Source: Burkholderia sp. BCC0322
GTDB lineage: Bacteria; Pseudomonadota; Gammaproteobacteria; Burkholderiales; Burkholderiaceae
DNA: 64,000 nucleotides
NCBI RefSeq assembly: GCF_902833045.1
Contig: NZ_CADFDU010000003.1
Location: 434,001 to 498,000, forward strand
Direction: 5' to 3'
Positions 9,018 through 18,152 of the stretch are shown one piece after another (position 1 is the first letter of the stretch; each line of letters begins with the position of its first letter). Made by a program: the position numbers and the translations under genes. The notes under the pieces are model-generated. The model had not been told where the DNA came from and did not search any database. It was given only the letters and a program-made list of their open reading frames with translations.

Positions 9018-10109
9018 TTAGAACCGCTGCTGAATCCCCGCCGTCACCCCGACCTGGGTCGTGCCGTAGCCGTTGACATCGCGCGATACGCCGACCTTCT
9101 GCCCGTGCTGCCCGATCGCGAATGCGCCGGCCGCGTACAGTACCGTGCGCTTCGACAGCGCGTATTGCGCGCGCATCGACACGAGCGTCGGATCGGCATC
9201 CGTGCCGCCCTTGATGTTCTGGTGATATACGGCGCCGATCAACGAGAACGTCGGCGTGAACTGGTATGAGCCGCCGACCCAAACCATGTCGCTCAACTGG
9301 TTCGCGGCGCTCGTGCGATACGCGCGCTTGTAGTTGCGGTAGCCGGCCATCGTCTTCAGGTTGCCGAAGTCGTAGCTCAGGCCCGCATGAATCCCCTGGA
9401 TGTAGTTGACCGGATCGGCGGGCGTCACGCTGTCGGCTGCGCCGTTCTGCCGGTCGAACGCGACCACCGCGGCGAACGGGCCGCCCTCGTAGCCGATCGC
9501 CGCGTCGTACTTCGAGCTGGTTTTCACACTGCCCGGCGCGTTGCCGAAGCCGTACATCGCGCCGAACTTGAAGCCGCTGAATTCGCCGTCGTAGCGCACG
9601 GCATTCGACGAACGCGTGAACATGCCGTCCTTGCGGCCGCCGGTCGCCATCGACGCCGACGCCCACGAATAGTTCTGCGCATACCCCATCGGGTCGAACG
9701 GCAGCATGTAGTCGTAGGTGACGGTGAAGTTGCGGCCGAGCGAGATCTCGCCCCACTTGCCCTTCAGGCCGACGGTTGCGCGGCGCCCGAAGATCGCGTC
9801 GGGACCGTCGTCGGACGCGCCGTTTGCAAGATCGATCCCGCTTTCGAGACGGAACACGGCCTTCAGCCCGCCGCCGAGATCCTCGACGCCGCGCAGCCCC
9901 CAGCGCGAGGTGTTCTTGTTGCCGGACTTGAGCTTGTACGAATTGCCGCCTTCCGGCGCGGCGTGGTTGGCGAATTCGATGCCGGCATCCATGATCCCGT
10001 ACATCGTGACCGACGACTGCGCGTGCACGGCGCCGGCGGTGAGGCCGGCGACGGCGGCCGATCCGGTCAGCACGGCGGCGCGAAGGGAACGTTCTGCGCG
10101 TGACTTCAT
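9018..10109 (-). CDS. Gram-negative trimeric porin (OmpC-like, betaproteobacterial type)
   Basis: A 363-residue outer-membrane porin. A basic N-terminus and hydrophobic core end in AVHA, with cleavage before QSSVTMYG, the standard mature start of Burkholderia porins. It then shows the repeated aromatic beta-strand pattern, the 'SRWGLRGVEDLGGGLKAVF' segment and the C-terminal ...VTAGIQQRF with terminal Phe needed for BAM assembly. It forms a diffusion channel for small hydrophilic solutes. It lies downstream of the ABC importer on the same strand, about 160 bp away, but the intervening hairpin suggests its own promoter. Confidence 0.93.
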   Translation of the reverse strand: MKSRAERSLRAAVLTGSAAVAGLTAGAVHAQSSVTMYGIMDAGIEFANHAAPEGGNSYKLKSGNKNTSRWGLRGVEDLGGGLKAVFRLESGIDLANGASDDGPDAIFGRRATVGLKGKWGEISLGRNFTVTYDYMLPFDPMGYAQNYSWASASMATGGRKDGMFTRSSNAVRYDGEFSGFKFGAMYGFGNAPGSVKTSSKYDAAIGYEGGPFAAVVAFDRQNGAADSVTPADPVNYIQGIHAGLSYDFGNLKTMAGYRNYKRAYRTSAANQLSDMVWVGGSYQFTPTFSLIGAVYHQNIKGGTDADPTLVSMRAQYALSKRTVLYAAGAFAIGQHGQKVGVSRDVNGYGTTQVGVTAGIQQRF

Positions 10110-10179
10110 TGACGGTGTCTCCTTGGTTCTTGTGAGTGGGTGTAGCGGGATAAGGCGAACGCGGCGCGCGGCACGCCGC

Positions 10180-10203
10180 GGCGGACGCCCGAAGACGTCC
10201 GCC
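10180..10203. terminator. Intergenic hairpin after the ABC ATPase gene
   Basis: GGCGGACG at 10180-10187 pairs with CGTCCGCC at 10196-10203 around an 8-nt loop. It follows the leftward ABC ATPase stop and precedes the porin start. There is no T-run, so it may be a weak terminator or an mRNA 3' stabiliser rather than a classical intrinsic terminator. Confidence 0.35.
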
Positions 10204-10267
10204 GGACCTGCCTGTCATGACACGACGGAACGCGCGCAAGTGGCGGGCGGAGCGCCCGCCGCGTGGG

Positions 10268-11335
10268 TCAGCCCGCTTTCGCGAACGCCCAGCAGTCGTT
10301 GGTCGGGAATTCGATCCAGTGCTTGCCGGCCGCGCGCGGTACGTGGCCGAACGCGCGCAGGCGCATGTCGCCGCAATGGAACAGGTATTCCCAGCGGTCG
10401 CCGAGATACATCGACGTAACGAGGTCGGCCTGCAGCCGGTTCGCGCCCGGGCCGTCGGCGACCTGCACGCGCTCGAGGCGGATCACGGCCTGCGCGTCCT
10501 GGCCCGGCGCGAGCGTGTCGCGGGCGAGCGCCTGCAGTTCCCAGCCGTCGCCGGCGAGCGTCACGCGTTCGCCGTCGATCGACGCGACGCGCGCGTCGAT
10601 CCGGTTGTTGCTGCCCATGAACTCGGCCGTGTACAGCGAACGAGGCGAGCCGTACAGCTCGGCCGGCGTGCCTTCCTGCTCGATGCGGCCATTGCGCAGC
10701 AGCAGGATGCGGTCGGACATCGCCATCGCTTCGGTCTGGTCGTGCGTCACGCACAGGGCCGACAGCCCGAGCGACACGATCAGCTCGCGCAGCCATGCGC
10801 GCGCTTCCTCGCGCAGCTTGGCGTCGAGGTTCGACAGCGGTTCGTCGAGCAGGATCACCGGCGGGTTGTAGACGAGCGCGCGCGCGATCGCGACGCGCTG
10901 CTGCTGGCCGCCCGAGAGTTGATGCGGGAAGCGTTCCGCGAGATGGCCAAGGCCAAGCTGGTCGAGCGCGCTCTGCACGCGGCGTTTCTGTTCGGCCGGT
11001 GCGACGCGGCGCAGCTTCAGCCCGTAGCCGACGTTGTCGGCGACGGTGCGGTGCGGCCACAGCGCGTACGACTGGAACACGAGGCCGAGCGAGCGCTGCT
11101 CGACGGGCAGGTCGACGCGCTGCGCGCCGTCGAAGAACACGCGGTCGTCGAGCTGGATGCGGCCGCCGGACGGCTGTTCGAGGCCGGCCACCGCGCGCAG
11201 CAGCGTGGTCTTGCCGCTGCCCGATGCGCCGAGCAGGCAGACGACTTCGCCGGCCTTCAGTTCGAACGACACGCCCTTGAGGATCGGATTGGCGCCGTAG
11301 CTGAGATGCAGGTCGTCGACGATGAGCTTATCCAT
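10268..11335 (-). CDS. ABC importer ATPase, FbpC/PotA-type
   Basis: A 355-residue ABC ATPase. Walker A is GASGSGKTT near residue 36, the signature LSGGQQQR near 140, Walker B VILLDEP near 160 and the switch His in VTHDQTEA near 196. A C-terminal TOBE/MOP-like domain of about 110 residues follows, as in FbpC and other ferric or polyamine importers. It energises uptake at the inner membrane. The start overlaps the permease gene by 8 bp, so the two are co-translated. The substrate is not proven; the partner binding protein resembles the ferric-iron AfuA/FbpA group. Confidence 0.88.
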   Translation of the reverse strand: MDKLIVDDLHLSYGANPILKGVSFELKAGEVVCLLGASGSGKTTLLRAVAGLEQPSGGRIQLDDRVFFDGAQRVDLPVEQRSLGLVFQSYALWPHRTVADNVGYGLKLRRVAPAEQKRRVQSALDQLGLGHLAERFPHQLSGGQQQRVAIARALVYNPPVILLDEPLSNLDAKLREEARAWLRELIVSLGLSALCVTHDQTEAMAMSDRILLLRNGRIEQEGTPAELYGSPRSLYTAEFMGSNNRIDARVASIDGERVTLAGDGWELQALARDTLAPGQDAQAVIRLERVQVADGPGANRLQADLVTSMYLGDRWEYLFHCGDMRLRAFGHVPRAAGKHWIEFPTNDCWAFAKAG

Positions 11336-13100
11336 GAAGTTTCACTCCGAAACGCAGGGCCACGCCGAGACCGGCACCGACCATCGCGATGTTGATGACA
11401 GAAAGCGCGGCGACCTGGTCGACGGCGCCGGTCGCCCACAGCGACACGAGCAGCGCGCCGATCACTTCGGTGCCGGGTGACAGCAGGTAGACGGCCGTCG
11501 AGTATTCGCGCTCGAAGATCATGAAGATCAGCAGCCACGCGGCGAGCAGGCCGAAGCGCACGAGCGGCAGCGTCACGTCGAGCGACACGCGGCTGCGCGT
11601 CGCGCCGACGCTGCGGCCGGCTTCCTCGAGCTCGGGCCCGACCTGCAGCAGCGCGCTCTGGATGAGCCGCATCCCGTACGCGAGCCACACGACCGTGTAC
11701 GCGATCCAGATGCTCCACATCGAGTTCTTCAACTCGCGCAGGCCGGGCACGAACAGGAAGATCCACAGGAATGCGAGGCCGGCGAGCAGGCCGGGCACCG
11801 CGCGCGGCAGCAGCACGAGGTAGTCGAGCAGCTTGGTGGCCCAGTCGGGGCGGCGATGGCCGGCGAACGCGACGAGCGAGTAGAAGCCGACCGCGAGCGC
11901 ACCGCCGATCACGCCGATGCCGAGCGTGTTGACGATCGCGCGCACCAGGTTGTCCTGCTCGAACAGCTCGATGAAGTTCGCCAGCGTCAGCACTTCGGCG
12001 AGCGCGACACCTTCGCCCCAGTTGGTCACGAACGCGCGCAGCACGATGCCCGAGAGCGGTACGATCACCGTCAGCATCAGCCACAGCGCGACGATCGCGA
12101 GCGCGACCCAGCGCCACACGCCGAGCGGCAGCACCGTCGCGCGGCCAGCCTTGCCCTTCACGGTGACGAAGCGGTTCGCCGTTTTCAGCAGGCGGCGCTG
12201 CAGCAGCACGAGCGGAAACGTGATCGCGACGATGCACACCGCGACCGCGGCCATCAGGTGATACGACGGCACGCCGAGCTTGTTGGTCAGCTTGTACAGG
12301 TAGGTTGCGAGCACGAGGTGGCCTTCCGGATCGCCGAGCACGAGCGGCAGCCCGAACACCTCGAAGCCGAGGAAGAACACCAGCACGCCGGCGAACAGCA
12401 GCGCGGGCATCGTCATCGGCAGGCTCACGTCGAGCGCGACGCGGAACGGGCGGGCGCCCGTCACGCGGGCGGCTTCCTCGACGTCCGAGCCGAGGTTGCG
12501 CAGCGCGGCCGACGAGTACAGGTACACGTGCGGCACGTGCGTGAGGCCGACGATCACCGTGATCGCGAAGATCGAATACACGTTCCAGGGGACGTTCTGC
12601 ACCCCGAACAGTTCCTTGAACCACACCGAGTAGAAGCCGACCGGGCCGGCCGCCACCACGTAGCCGAACGCGAGCACCATCGGCGACACGAACACGGGCG
12701 TGAGCAGCAGCGGTTCGAGCCAGCGGCGCCCGGGCAGGTCGGTGCGCACCATCAGGAACGCGAGGATGCCGCCGAGCGGAATCGAGATGAACAGCATCCC
12801 GCCGGCGATGACGAACGAGTTCTTCACGGCCGACCAGAAATCGGGATCGCTGAAGATGAAGCGGAAGCCTTCGATGCCGAGTGTCTTGTTCGCATCGAAG
12901 AACGGCGCGGACAGCAGGCTCTGGAACAGGATGAAGCCGAGCGGCAGCGCGACCGCGATGGTCAGCACCGCGACGACGATCCAGCGCAGCATGCCGGCGA
13001 GCGGCTGCAGGCGGTTGACCGGCAGCGCGGGAATCGCATCGCGCGGGCCGGTGGTGGGCGGAACGGCCGGCGCCGTTCCGGGTGTGCTGGTTGAAAGCAT
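11328..13100 (-). CDS. ABC importer permease with two fused transmembrane domains (FbpB-type)
   Basis: A 590-residue inner-membrane protein made of two BPD-type permease halves, each with about six membrane helices. EAA loops are visible near residues 232 ('EEAARVTGARPFRVALDVSLP') and 500 ('EEAGRSVGATRSRVSLDVTLP'), the contact points for the ATPase. Fusion of both halves in one chain is typical of Fbp/Sfu iron and related importers. The first 35 residues are a Pro/Ala-rich cytoplasmic tail. The gene sits between the binding-protein and ATPase genes, with two hairpins in the 100-nt gap to the former. Confidence 0.9.
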   Translation of the reverse strand: MLSTSTPGTAPAVPPTTGPRDAIPALPVNRLQPLAGMLRWIVVAVLTIAVALPLGFILFQSLLSAPFFDANKTLGIEGFRFIFSDPDFWSAVKNSFVIAGGMLFISIPLGGILAFLMVRTDLPGRRWLEPLLLTPVFVSPMVLAFGYVVAAGPVGFYSVWFKELFGVQNVPWNVYSIFAITVIVGLTHVPHVYLYSSAALRNLGSDVEEAARVTGARPFRVALDVSLPMTMPALLFAGVLVFFLGFEVFGLPLVLGDPEGHLVLATYLYKLTNKLGVPSYHLMAAVAVCIVAITFPLVLLQRRLLKTANRFVTVKGKAGRATVLPLGVWRWVALAIVALWLMLTVIVPLSGIVLRAFVTNWGEGVALAEVLTLANFIELFEQDNLVRAIVNTLGIGVIGGALAVGFYSLVAFAGHRRPDWATKLLDYLVLLPRAVPGLLAGLAFLWIFLFVPGLRELKNSMWSIWIAYTVVWLAYGMRLIQSALLQVGPELEEAGRSVGATRSRVSLDVTLPLVRFGLLAAWLLIFMIFEREYSTAVYLLSPGTEVIGALLVSLWATGAVDQVAALSVINIAMVGAGLGVALRFGVKLHG

Positions 13101-13112
13101 GAGTTCGCCCCT

Positions 13113-13186
13113 GCGGCCATCCGGATGGCCGCCTCCAGGAAATCGGTGACGGAAAGGGGCCGCCCGCGCGATGCGCGGCGGGCGGC
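13113..13186. promoter_or_regulatory. Two tandem hairpins between binding-protein and permease genes
   Basis: The 100-nt gap holds a perfect 20-bp palindrome at 13113-13132 (GCGGCCATCC/GGATGGCCGC) and a 9-bp stem with arms at 13159-13167 and 13178-13186. Such structures after a binding-protein gene commonly give more binding protein than permease by stabilising the upstream mRNA or causing partial termination. No T-run follows, so readthrough is expected. The structures are seen; the function is inferred. Confidence 0.5.
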
Positions 13187-13200
13187 AGTCAGTCAGCGGA

Positions 13201-14301
13201 TCAGCGCTTGATCGCCTGCTGCCATTGCTTCAGGAACGCGAGGCGCTTCGACTGGTCGAGATAGACGAGCAGGCCGGTGCCGATCTGGATCGGCTTCAGC
13301 GAATCGCCGAGTTCCTTCGTGAGGCTCGCGGCCGACGTTTCGCCGGTCACGTCCGCGCGGATCGCGTACAGGTTCGCCTGGTTCGCGATCAGCGTCTGGC
13401 CGCGCTTCGACAGCAGGTAGTCGACCCACAGCTTCGCGGCGTTCGGGTTCTTCGACTTCTTCGACACCGTGGCGAGGCGGCTCACGATCTGCGTGTAGTC
13501 CTTCGGAAACACGTAGCCGATCGACTTGTCCTTCTTCGCCTTCGCGTATGCGTACGAACCGATGATGTTGTAGCCGATCAGGTTCTCGCCCGACGAGATC
13601 CGCTCCATCATCGCGCCCGTGCTCGACTGCAGCTTCGGGCCGGTCGCGCCGATCGCCTTCACGAGCTCCCACGTGACCTTCTCGTTCAGGTGCGCGTCCT
13701 GCGTCAGCGCGTTGAAGCCGACGCCCGATTTCTCGACGTCGTAGGTCGTGACCTTGCCCTTGAACTTGTCGCCTTGCGTGGTGAGCAGCTTGATCAGGTC
13801 GGCGCGCGTGGTCGGCACTTCGTTCTCGGGGATCAGGCGCTTGTTGTAGACGATCGCGAGCGGCTCGAACGTCGTGCCGTATGCCTGCTTCTGGTATTGC
13901 GCCCACTGCGGCACGTTTGCGCTTTCGGGCGAATCGTAGGACGCCATCAGGCCGTCGTTGACGAGCTTGACCTGCAGGTCCATCGCCGAGCTCCATAGCA
14001 CGTCGGCGCTGGTGCTGCTCGCCGCGTTCTCGCTGATGTAGCGGTTGTACAGCTCGGTGCTGTTCATGTCGTTGTACTCGACCTTCACGCCGTACAGGCT
14101 TTCGAAATCCTTGATCAGCGGGCGCACGAGGCCCGTGTCGGTCGTCGAGTAGACGATCAGCTTGCCTTCCTTCTTCGCGGCGTCGATCACGCCCTGGTAA
14201 CTCCCCGGATACCCGGCCGGAACCTGCGCGGCGGCGCCGCCGGCGGCAGTGCCCAGAACCACCGCCAGCGTGGCGGCGAGGTGCTTCGGTGCAAACGGCA
14301 T
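13201..14301 (-). CDS. Periplasmic substrate-binding protein of an Fbp/AfuA-type ABC importer
   Basis: A 366-residue protein with an N-terminal signal peptide ending near AAAQ (about residue 26), followed by the group-6 binding-protein fold: 'GKLIVYSTTDTGLVRPLIKDFE', 'YNDMNSTELYNRY' and 'ADVLWSSAMDLQVKLV'. This family binds ferric iron, thiamine or phosphonates. No Fur-box-like sequence is visible upstream, so iron is not assured. It is the first and presumably most expressed gene of the three-gene importer. Confidence 0.85.
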   Translation of the reverse strand: MPFAPKHLAATLAVVLGTAAGGAAAQVPAGYPGSYQGVIDAAKKEGKLIVYSTTDTGLVRPLIKDFESLYGVKVEYNDMNSTELYNRYISENAASSTSADVLWSSAMDLQVKLVNDGLMASYDSPESANVPQWAQYQKQAYGTTFEPLAIVYNKRLIPENEVPTTRADLIKLLTTQGDKFKGKVTTYDVEKSGVGFNALTQDAHLNEKVTWELVKAIGATGPKLQSSTGAMMERISSGENLIGYNIIGSYAYAKAKKDKSIGYVFPKDYTQIVSRLATVSKKSKNPNAAKLWVDYLLSKRGQTLIANQANLYAIRADVTGETSAASLTKELGDSLKPIQIGTGLLVYLDQSKRLAFLKQWQQAIKR

Positions 14302-14518
14302 GTCTTCCTCCAGTTACGTCTAGGTGTTGTTCGAGTGGAGCGGATGTTAATTGCGGCGCACTTTCAGCCTGCTTTCATTTCCGTTCACAATCGTGTCCTT
14401 TGTGTCATGGATTTCCCGAGGTCGAAGCGGCGGCGGCCGCACGTTTTGCGGCGCGCGGCACGGTCAGACACGGGCGGGAAGCGGTTGCCGCGGGGCGCGG
14501 CAACGATGACAGGGGCGG

Positions 14519-16006
14519 CTATGCGGGTTGCGCGAGCAGTTTGCCGAGCAGCCGGCCGCCGTGCCGCGCATGCGCGGCCGTCAGCGCGGAGTACCCGACG
14601 ACGACACCCGCTTCGCACCGGGCGCTCCGACAGAATCCGCGGATCGGCTGCAATTCGATACCGTCCGCATGGGCTTGCGCGACATACGTGGCGTCGTCCA
14701 TCCCGGGCGGCAGCCACAGCACGAAATGAAAGCCCGCGTGTTCGCCGGACACCGCGTACCGCCCGCCGGCGTGTTTCGCCAGCTGGTCGAGCACGATGTC
14801 GCGACGCTGGCGGTACGCGTGGCGCGCGGCGCGCAGGTGCTTCGCAAAATCGCCGTGCGCGATGAAACGGGCCAGCGCCAGCTGGGGCGCCACGCCGACC
14901 GAGCGTGCGGTCGCATGCCACACGGCCGACAGGGCCTGCCGTAGTTCCGCCGGCACGACCATGAAGCCGATGCGCAGCCCGGAGAACAGCGTCTTGTTGA
15001 ACGAGCCGCAGTAGATCACGCGATCACTGGCGTCGAGCGATTTCAGCGCGGGCAGCGGGGCGGTCTGGTAGCTGAATTCCCCGTCGTAGTCGTCCTCGAT
15101 GATCCACGCGCGGTTGCGCTGCGCCCAGTCGAGCAGTTCGAGCCGGCGCGACACCGACATCGTGATGCCGAGCGGCGCCTGATGGGCCGGCGTCACGTAG
15201 GCCGCGCGCGCATCGGGATGCCGTTCCAGCGATGCCGTGTCGATGCCTTCCCGATCGACCGGCACGTCGATCACGGTCGCACCCGCGATCGTGAAGATCT
15301 GCCACGCCGACGCATAGCCGGGGTCCTCCATCAGCACCGTCGAGCCGCGCGTGAGCAGCGTGCGCGCGACGAGATCGATCGAATGCCGGATGCCGGTCGT
15401 GATGAAAATGTCGCCGGCGCTGCACGGGATGCCGCGGTATTCCCGCAGGTATGCGGCGATTTCATTGCGCAGGCCCTCGACGCCTTGCGCGGGCGTCGCC
15501 CCGAGGTCGTTCGCCGTCGCGGCCAGCAGGCTGGCGCCGAGCGCCTTCTTCCATTGCTGCATCGGCAGCAGGCCGGGATCGGCAAGCCGCGCGACGAACG
15601 GGACGCCCGGCCGCACGCCTTGTTCCGGCACGGTGGCGTCGGTCGTGCGCGCTGCCGCGGGGTGGGCGTCGGCGGGGGGAAGGCCGGTGTCGCGCGACTG
15701 CGCGGCCGCGCGCAGATAGCTGTCCGGCACCACCGCGCAGACCCGCGACCCGGATCCTCGCGTGCGGGCGATATAGCCCTCGGAGCACAGCCGGTCGTAC
15801 GCCGCTTCGACGGTGCCCCGGGCGACGCCCCAGCGCGCGGCGAGGGTGCGGCTGGACGGCAGCGGGCTGTCGCCGGGCAGCAGGCGCTTCAGGATCGCGT
15901 CGCGCAATGCGTCGGCAATGCACTCCTGCTTCGACTGCGGACTGCCCGCGGACAGCCCGGCAGGGCACGGCAGATCAAGCGGAATCGCGGCTTTGCCTCG
16001 CGGCAT
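14519..16006 (-). CDS. MocR-type regulator (GntR HTH fused to aminotransferase-like domain)
   Basis: A 495-residue MocR protein. The N-terminal GntR winged helix spans about residues 30-95 ('LPSSRTLAARWGVARGTVEAAYDRL'), then a linker and a fold-type I aminotransferase-like domain. The PLP lysine is in 'CGSFNKTLFSGLRIGFM' around residue 325 and 'IIEDDYDGEFSYQ' carries the Asp contacting the pyridine nitrogen. MocR regulators use PLP or an amino-compound aldimine as signal. It is divergent from a Bcr/CflA-type exporter, its probable target. Candidate operator AGTGGTCCAGTG abuts its start codon. Confidence 0.9.
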   Translation of the reverse strand: MPRGKAAIPLDLPCPAGLSAGSPQSKQECIADALRDAILKRLLPGDSPLPSSRTLAARWGVARGTVEAAYDRLCSEGYIARTRGSGSRVCAVVPDSYLRAAAQSRDTGLPPADAHPAAARTTDATVPEQGVRPGVPFVARLADPGLLPMQQWKKALGASLLAATANDLGATPAQGVEGLRNEIAAYLREYRGIPCSAGDIFITTGIRHSIDLVARTLLTRGSTVLMEDPGYASAWQIFTIAGATVIDVPVDREGIDTASLERHPDARAAYVTPAHQAPLGITMSVSRRLELLDWAQRNRAWIIEDDYDGEFSYQTAPLPALKSLDASDRVIYCGSFNKTLFSGLRIGFMVVPAELRQALSAVWHATARSVGVAPQLALARFIAHGDFAKHLRAARHAYRQRRDIVLDQLAKHAGGRYAVSGEHAGFHFVLWLPPGMDDATYVAQAHADGIELQPIRGFCRSARCEAGVVVGYSALTAAHARHGGRLLGKLLAQPA

Positions 16007-16018
16007 AGTGGTCCAGTG
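16007..16018. promoter_or_regulatory. Candidate MocR operator in the mocR-MFS intergenic region
   Basis: AGTGGTCCAGTG, an interrupted palindrome of the GGTCCA/TGGACC kind often seen near MocR genes, directly abuts the mocR ATG. Further on, TGGC is repeated at about 12-bp spacing (around 16020-16035). Placement suits autoregulation and control of the divergent exporter. Confidence 0.35.
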
Positions 16019-16108
16019 ATTGGCGAGTTTAATGGCCCTTCAGCTTATATCACTTTGACCTTAGATTGCTGTCGACCACAGCAATCCGACCGGAGACGGG
16101 CTCACCCC

Positions 16109-17347
16109 ATGAAAACGCGTTCATTACCCCAGTGGGGCTGGCTGTTCCTGTTGATGCTCGTCGTGTGCCTGCCGCGCGTCACGATCGATGCGTACCTGCC
16201 GTCGCTGCCGGCGATGGCGGACGCGCTGCACGGCACCGACGCGCAGTTGCAGCTCACGCTGACCCTCTACATGGTCGGCTATGCGCTGTCGATGCTGGTG
16301 TCGGGGCCGTTGTCCGACCGTTACGGCCGCCGTCCCGTTTTGCTCGGCGGCCTGTGTCTCTACGTGGTCGCGAGCGTCGCCTGCGCGTGGTCGGCCAGCA
16401 TCACGGCGATCGTCGCCGCCCGCATCTTCCAGGCGCTGGGCGGCTGCAGCGGAACGGTGATCGGCAGGGTGATCGTGCGCGAGCGCTTCCCGACCGCGAT
16501 GCAGGCCACGATGCTGGGCCGGATTTCGGCCGGCATGGCGCTGTCGCCGGTGATTGCGCCGCTGGCCGGCAGCGCAGTGGCCGAGTGGCTCGGCTGGCGC
16601 GGCGTGTTCGGCTTGCTGGCGGCAGGCGGGCTCGTCGCGACGGCGATGGTGCTGCGCTACCTGCCGGAGACCCGCGAACGCGACGCGCGGCCGGCGCCGG
16701 GCAAGGGGCTCCTGCGGACGTACGCGGGCCTGCTCGGCGAGCGCCGTTTCCTGCGCTACTCGCTCGCCATCAGTTTCGCGTACTGCACGTACTACCCGTT
16801 CATCGCGGAATCGTCGACGCTGTTCCAGCGGCAACGGGGCGTATCCGGCCCGGTGTATGCCGCGATCTTCGGCGTAACCGTGCTCGGCTACCTGATCGGC
16901 TCGAATGTGTTTGCGCGGACCGGCACCCGCTGGAAGGCCGATTCCGTCATCGCGGCGGCGGCGGGCGTCAATCTGGCCAGCGCCGCCGCGTTGTGGATCG
17001 GCGGTGCGATCGCGCCGACGGCGGTGGCGGCGCTGGTCGTCCCGATGTTCTTCGTGATGATCGCCGTCGGAATCGCGATCCCGGCCTGCCAGTTCGCGGT
17101 GATGCAGCCGTACACGACGATCGCCGGGACGGCGTCCGGGTTGTTCTTCTTTATCCAGATGGCGATGACGGCCGCGTGCGGCGGCGTGCTGGCGTGGCTG
17201 TCGGATGGAACCGCGCGCCCGATGATCGTCGTCACGGTGGGTGCGAGCGTCGCGTTCCTGGCGGTGGCCGTCGGCCTGCGCGAGCGGCGGCGGGCAAACG
17301 ACGGTTCGCACGTCGCGACGCGGAACCGGCCCGCCGCCGAGCGCTGA
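16109..17347 (+). CDS. MFS multidrug exporter of the Bcr/CflA family
   Basis: A 412-residue inner-membrane transporter with about 12 membrane helices. The family signature 'PSLPAMADALHGTDAQLQLTLTLYMVGYALSML' spans roughly residues 32-64 and the MFS motif A equivalent is 'GPLSDRYGRRPVLLGG' around 68-83. It is a drug:proton antiporter; Bcr relatives export bicyclomycin, chloramphenicol or sulfonamides. The first ATG after the intergenic region was chosen because upstream codons lie in the mocR promoter. A divergent MocR gene suggests induction by a pyridoxal- or amine-related signal. The true substrate is unknown. Confidence 0.88.
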   Translation: MKTRSLPQWGWLFLLMLVVCLPRVTIDAYLPSLPAMADALHGTDAQLQLTLTLYMVGYALSMLVSGPLSDRYGRRPVLLGGLCLYVVASVACAWSASITAIVAARIFQALGGCSGTVIGRVIVRERFPTAMQATMLGRISAGMALSPVIAPLAGSAVAEWLGWRGVFGLLAAGGLVATAMVLRYLPETRERDARPAPGKGLLRTYAGLLGERRFLRYSLAISFAYCTYYPFIAESSTLFQRQRGVSGPVYAAIFGVTVLGYLIGSNVFARTGTRWKADSVIAAAAGVNLASAAALWIGGAIAPTAVAALVVPMFFVMIAVGIAIPACQFAVMQPYTTIAGTASGLFFFIQMAMTAACGGVLAWLSDGTARPMIVVTVGASVAFLAVAVGLRERRRANDGSHVATRNRPAAER

Positions 17348-17471
17348 CGGACGGTCGGCGGGAGGGCCGACGTGCGCCCCAGCCGGTGGCGCAACCCGTG
17401 TTTGCGCGAGGCGTCGCCGTGGAAAGGATCATGTAATGTAGCGGCCTGTCGCTGACCTTACCGGAACCCCC

Positions 17472-18152
17472 ATGCGTGTGCTGCTCGTCGAAGACAATCC
17501 GAACCTCGCCCAGTCGTTGAACGACGCGCTGAGCGCGGCGCGCTTCGCGGTCGATCACATGGCGGACGGCGAGGCGGCCGACCACGTGCTGCGCACGCAG
17601 GATTACGCGCTGGTGATTCTCGATCTCGGGCTGCCGAAGCTCGACGGGCTGGAAGTGCTGCGACGGTTGCGTGCACGGCGCAATCCGGTGCCGGTGCTGA
17701 TCCTGACCGCGCACGGGTCGGTCGAGGATCGCGTGAAGGGGCTCGATCTCGGCGCCGACGACTACCTGGCGAAGCCGTTCGAACTGACCGAACTGGAGGC
17801 GCGCGCCCGCGCACTGATCCGCCGCAGCCTCGGTCATGAGCATTCGCGGGTCGAATGCGGGCCGCTTTCGTATGACAGTATCGACCGCAGCTTTCATCTC
17901 GCGGGCGAGCCGCTGTCGCTCACGCCGCGCGAGCGTTCGGTGCTCGAGGTGCTGATCCTGCGCAACGGCCGCGCGATCAACAAGGAAACGCTGTCGGAGA
18001 AGATTTTCGGGCTGGACGAGTCGGTCAACGCCGATGCGATCGAGATCTACGTGTACCGGCTGCGCAAGAAGCTCGAGAACACGGGCGTCGCGATCGTCAC
18101 GCTGCGCGGGCTCGGTTATCTGCTGGAAGCGAAGGCGGAGACGGCTGAATGA
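17472..18152 (+). CDS. OmpR-family response regulator, TctD/QseB-like
   Basis: A 226-residue response regulator: receiver domain with acidic pocket E8/D9, phospho-acceptor Asp in 'LVILDLGLPKLDG' (about residue 51) and conserved Lys in DDYLAKPFE, then a winged-helix output domain ending 'RGLGYLLEAK'. The sequence most resembles TctD-type regulators. It precedes a TctE-like kinase, but no tctCBA tricarboxylate transporter is nearby. The last codons overlap the ATG of a 62-codon frame (ATGA at 18149). Confidence 0.9.
   Translation: MRVLLVEDNPNLAQSLNDALSAARFAVDHMADGEAADHVLRTQDYALVILDLGLPKLDGLEVLRRLRARRNPVPVLILTAHGSVEDRVKGLDLGADDYLAKPFELTELEARARALIRRSLGHEHSRVECGPLSYDSIDRSFHLAGEPLSLTPRERSVLEVLILRNGRAINKETLSEKIFGLDESVNADAIEIYVYRLRKKLENTGVAIVTLRGLGYLLEAKAETAE

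Noticed and set aside
11856-13094. 412-codon plus-strand frame opposite the ABC permease
   Set aside because: Antisense shadow of a clear membrane protein; His/Arg/Glu-rich composition with no domain.
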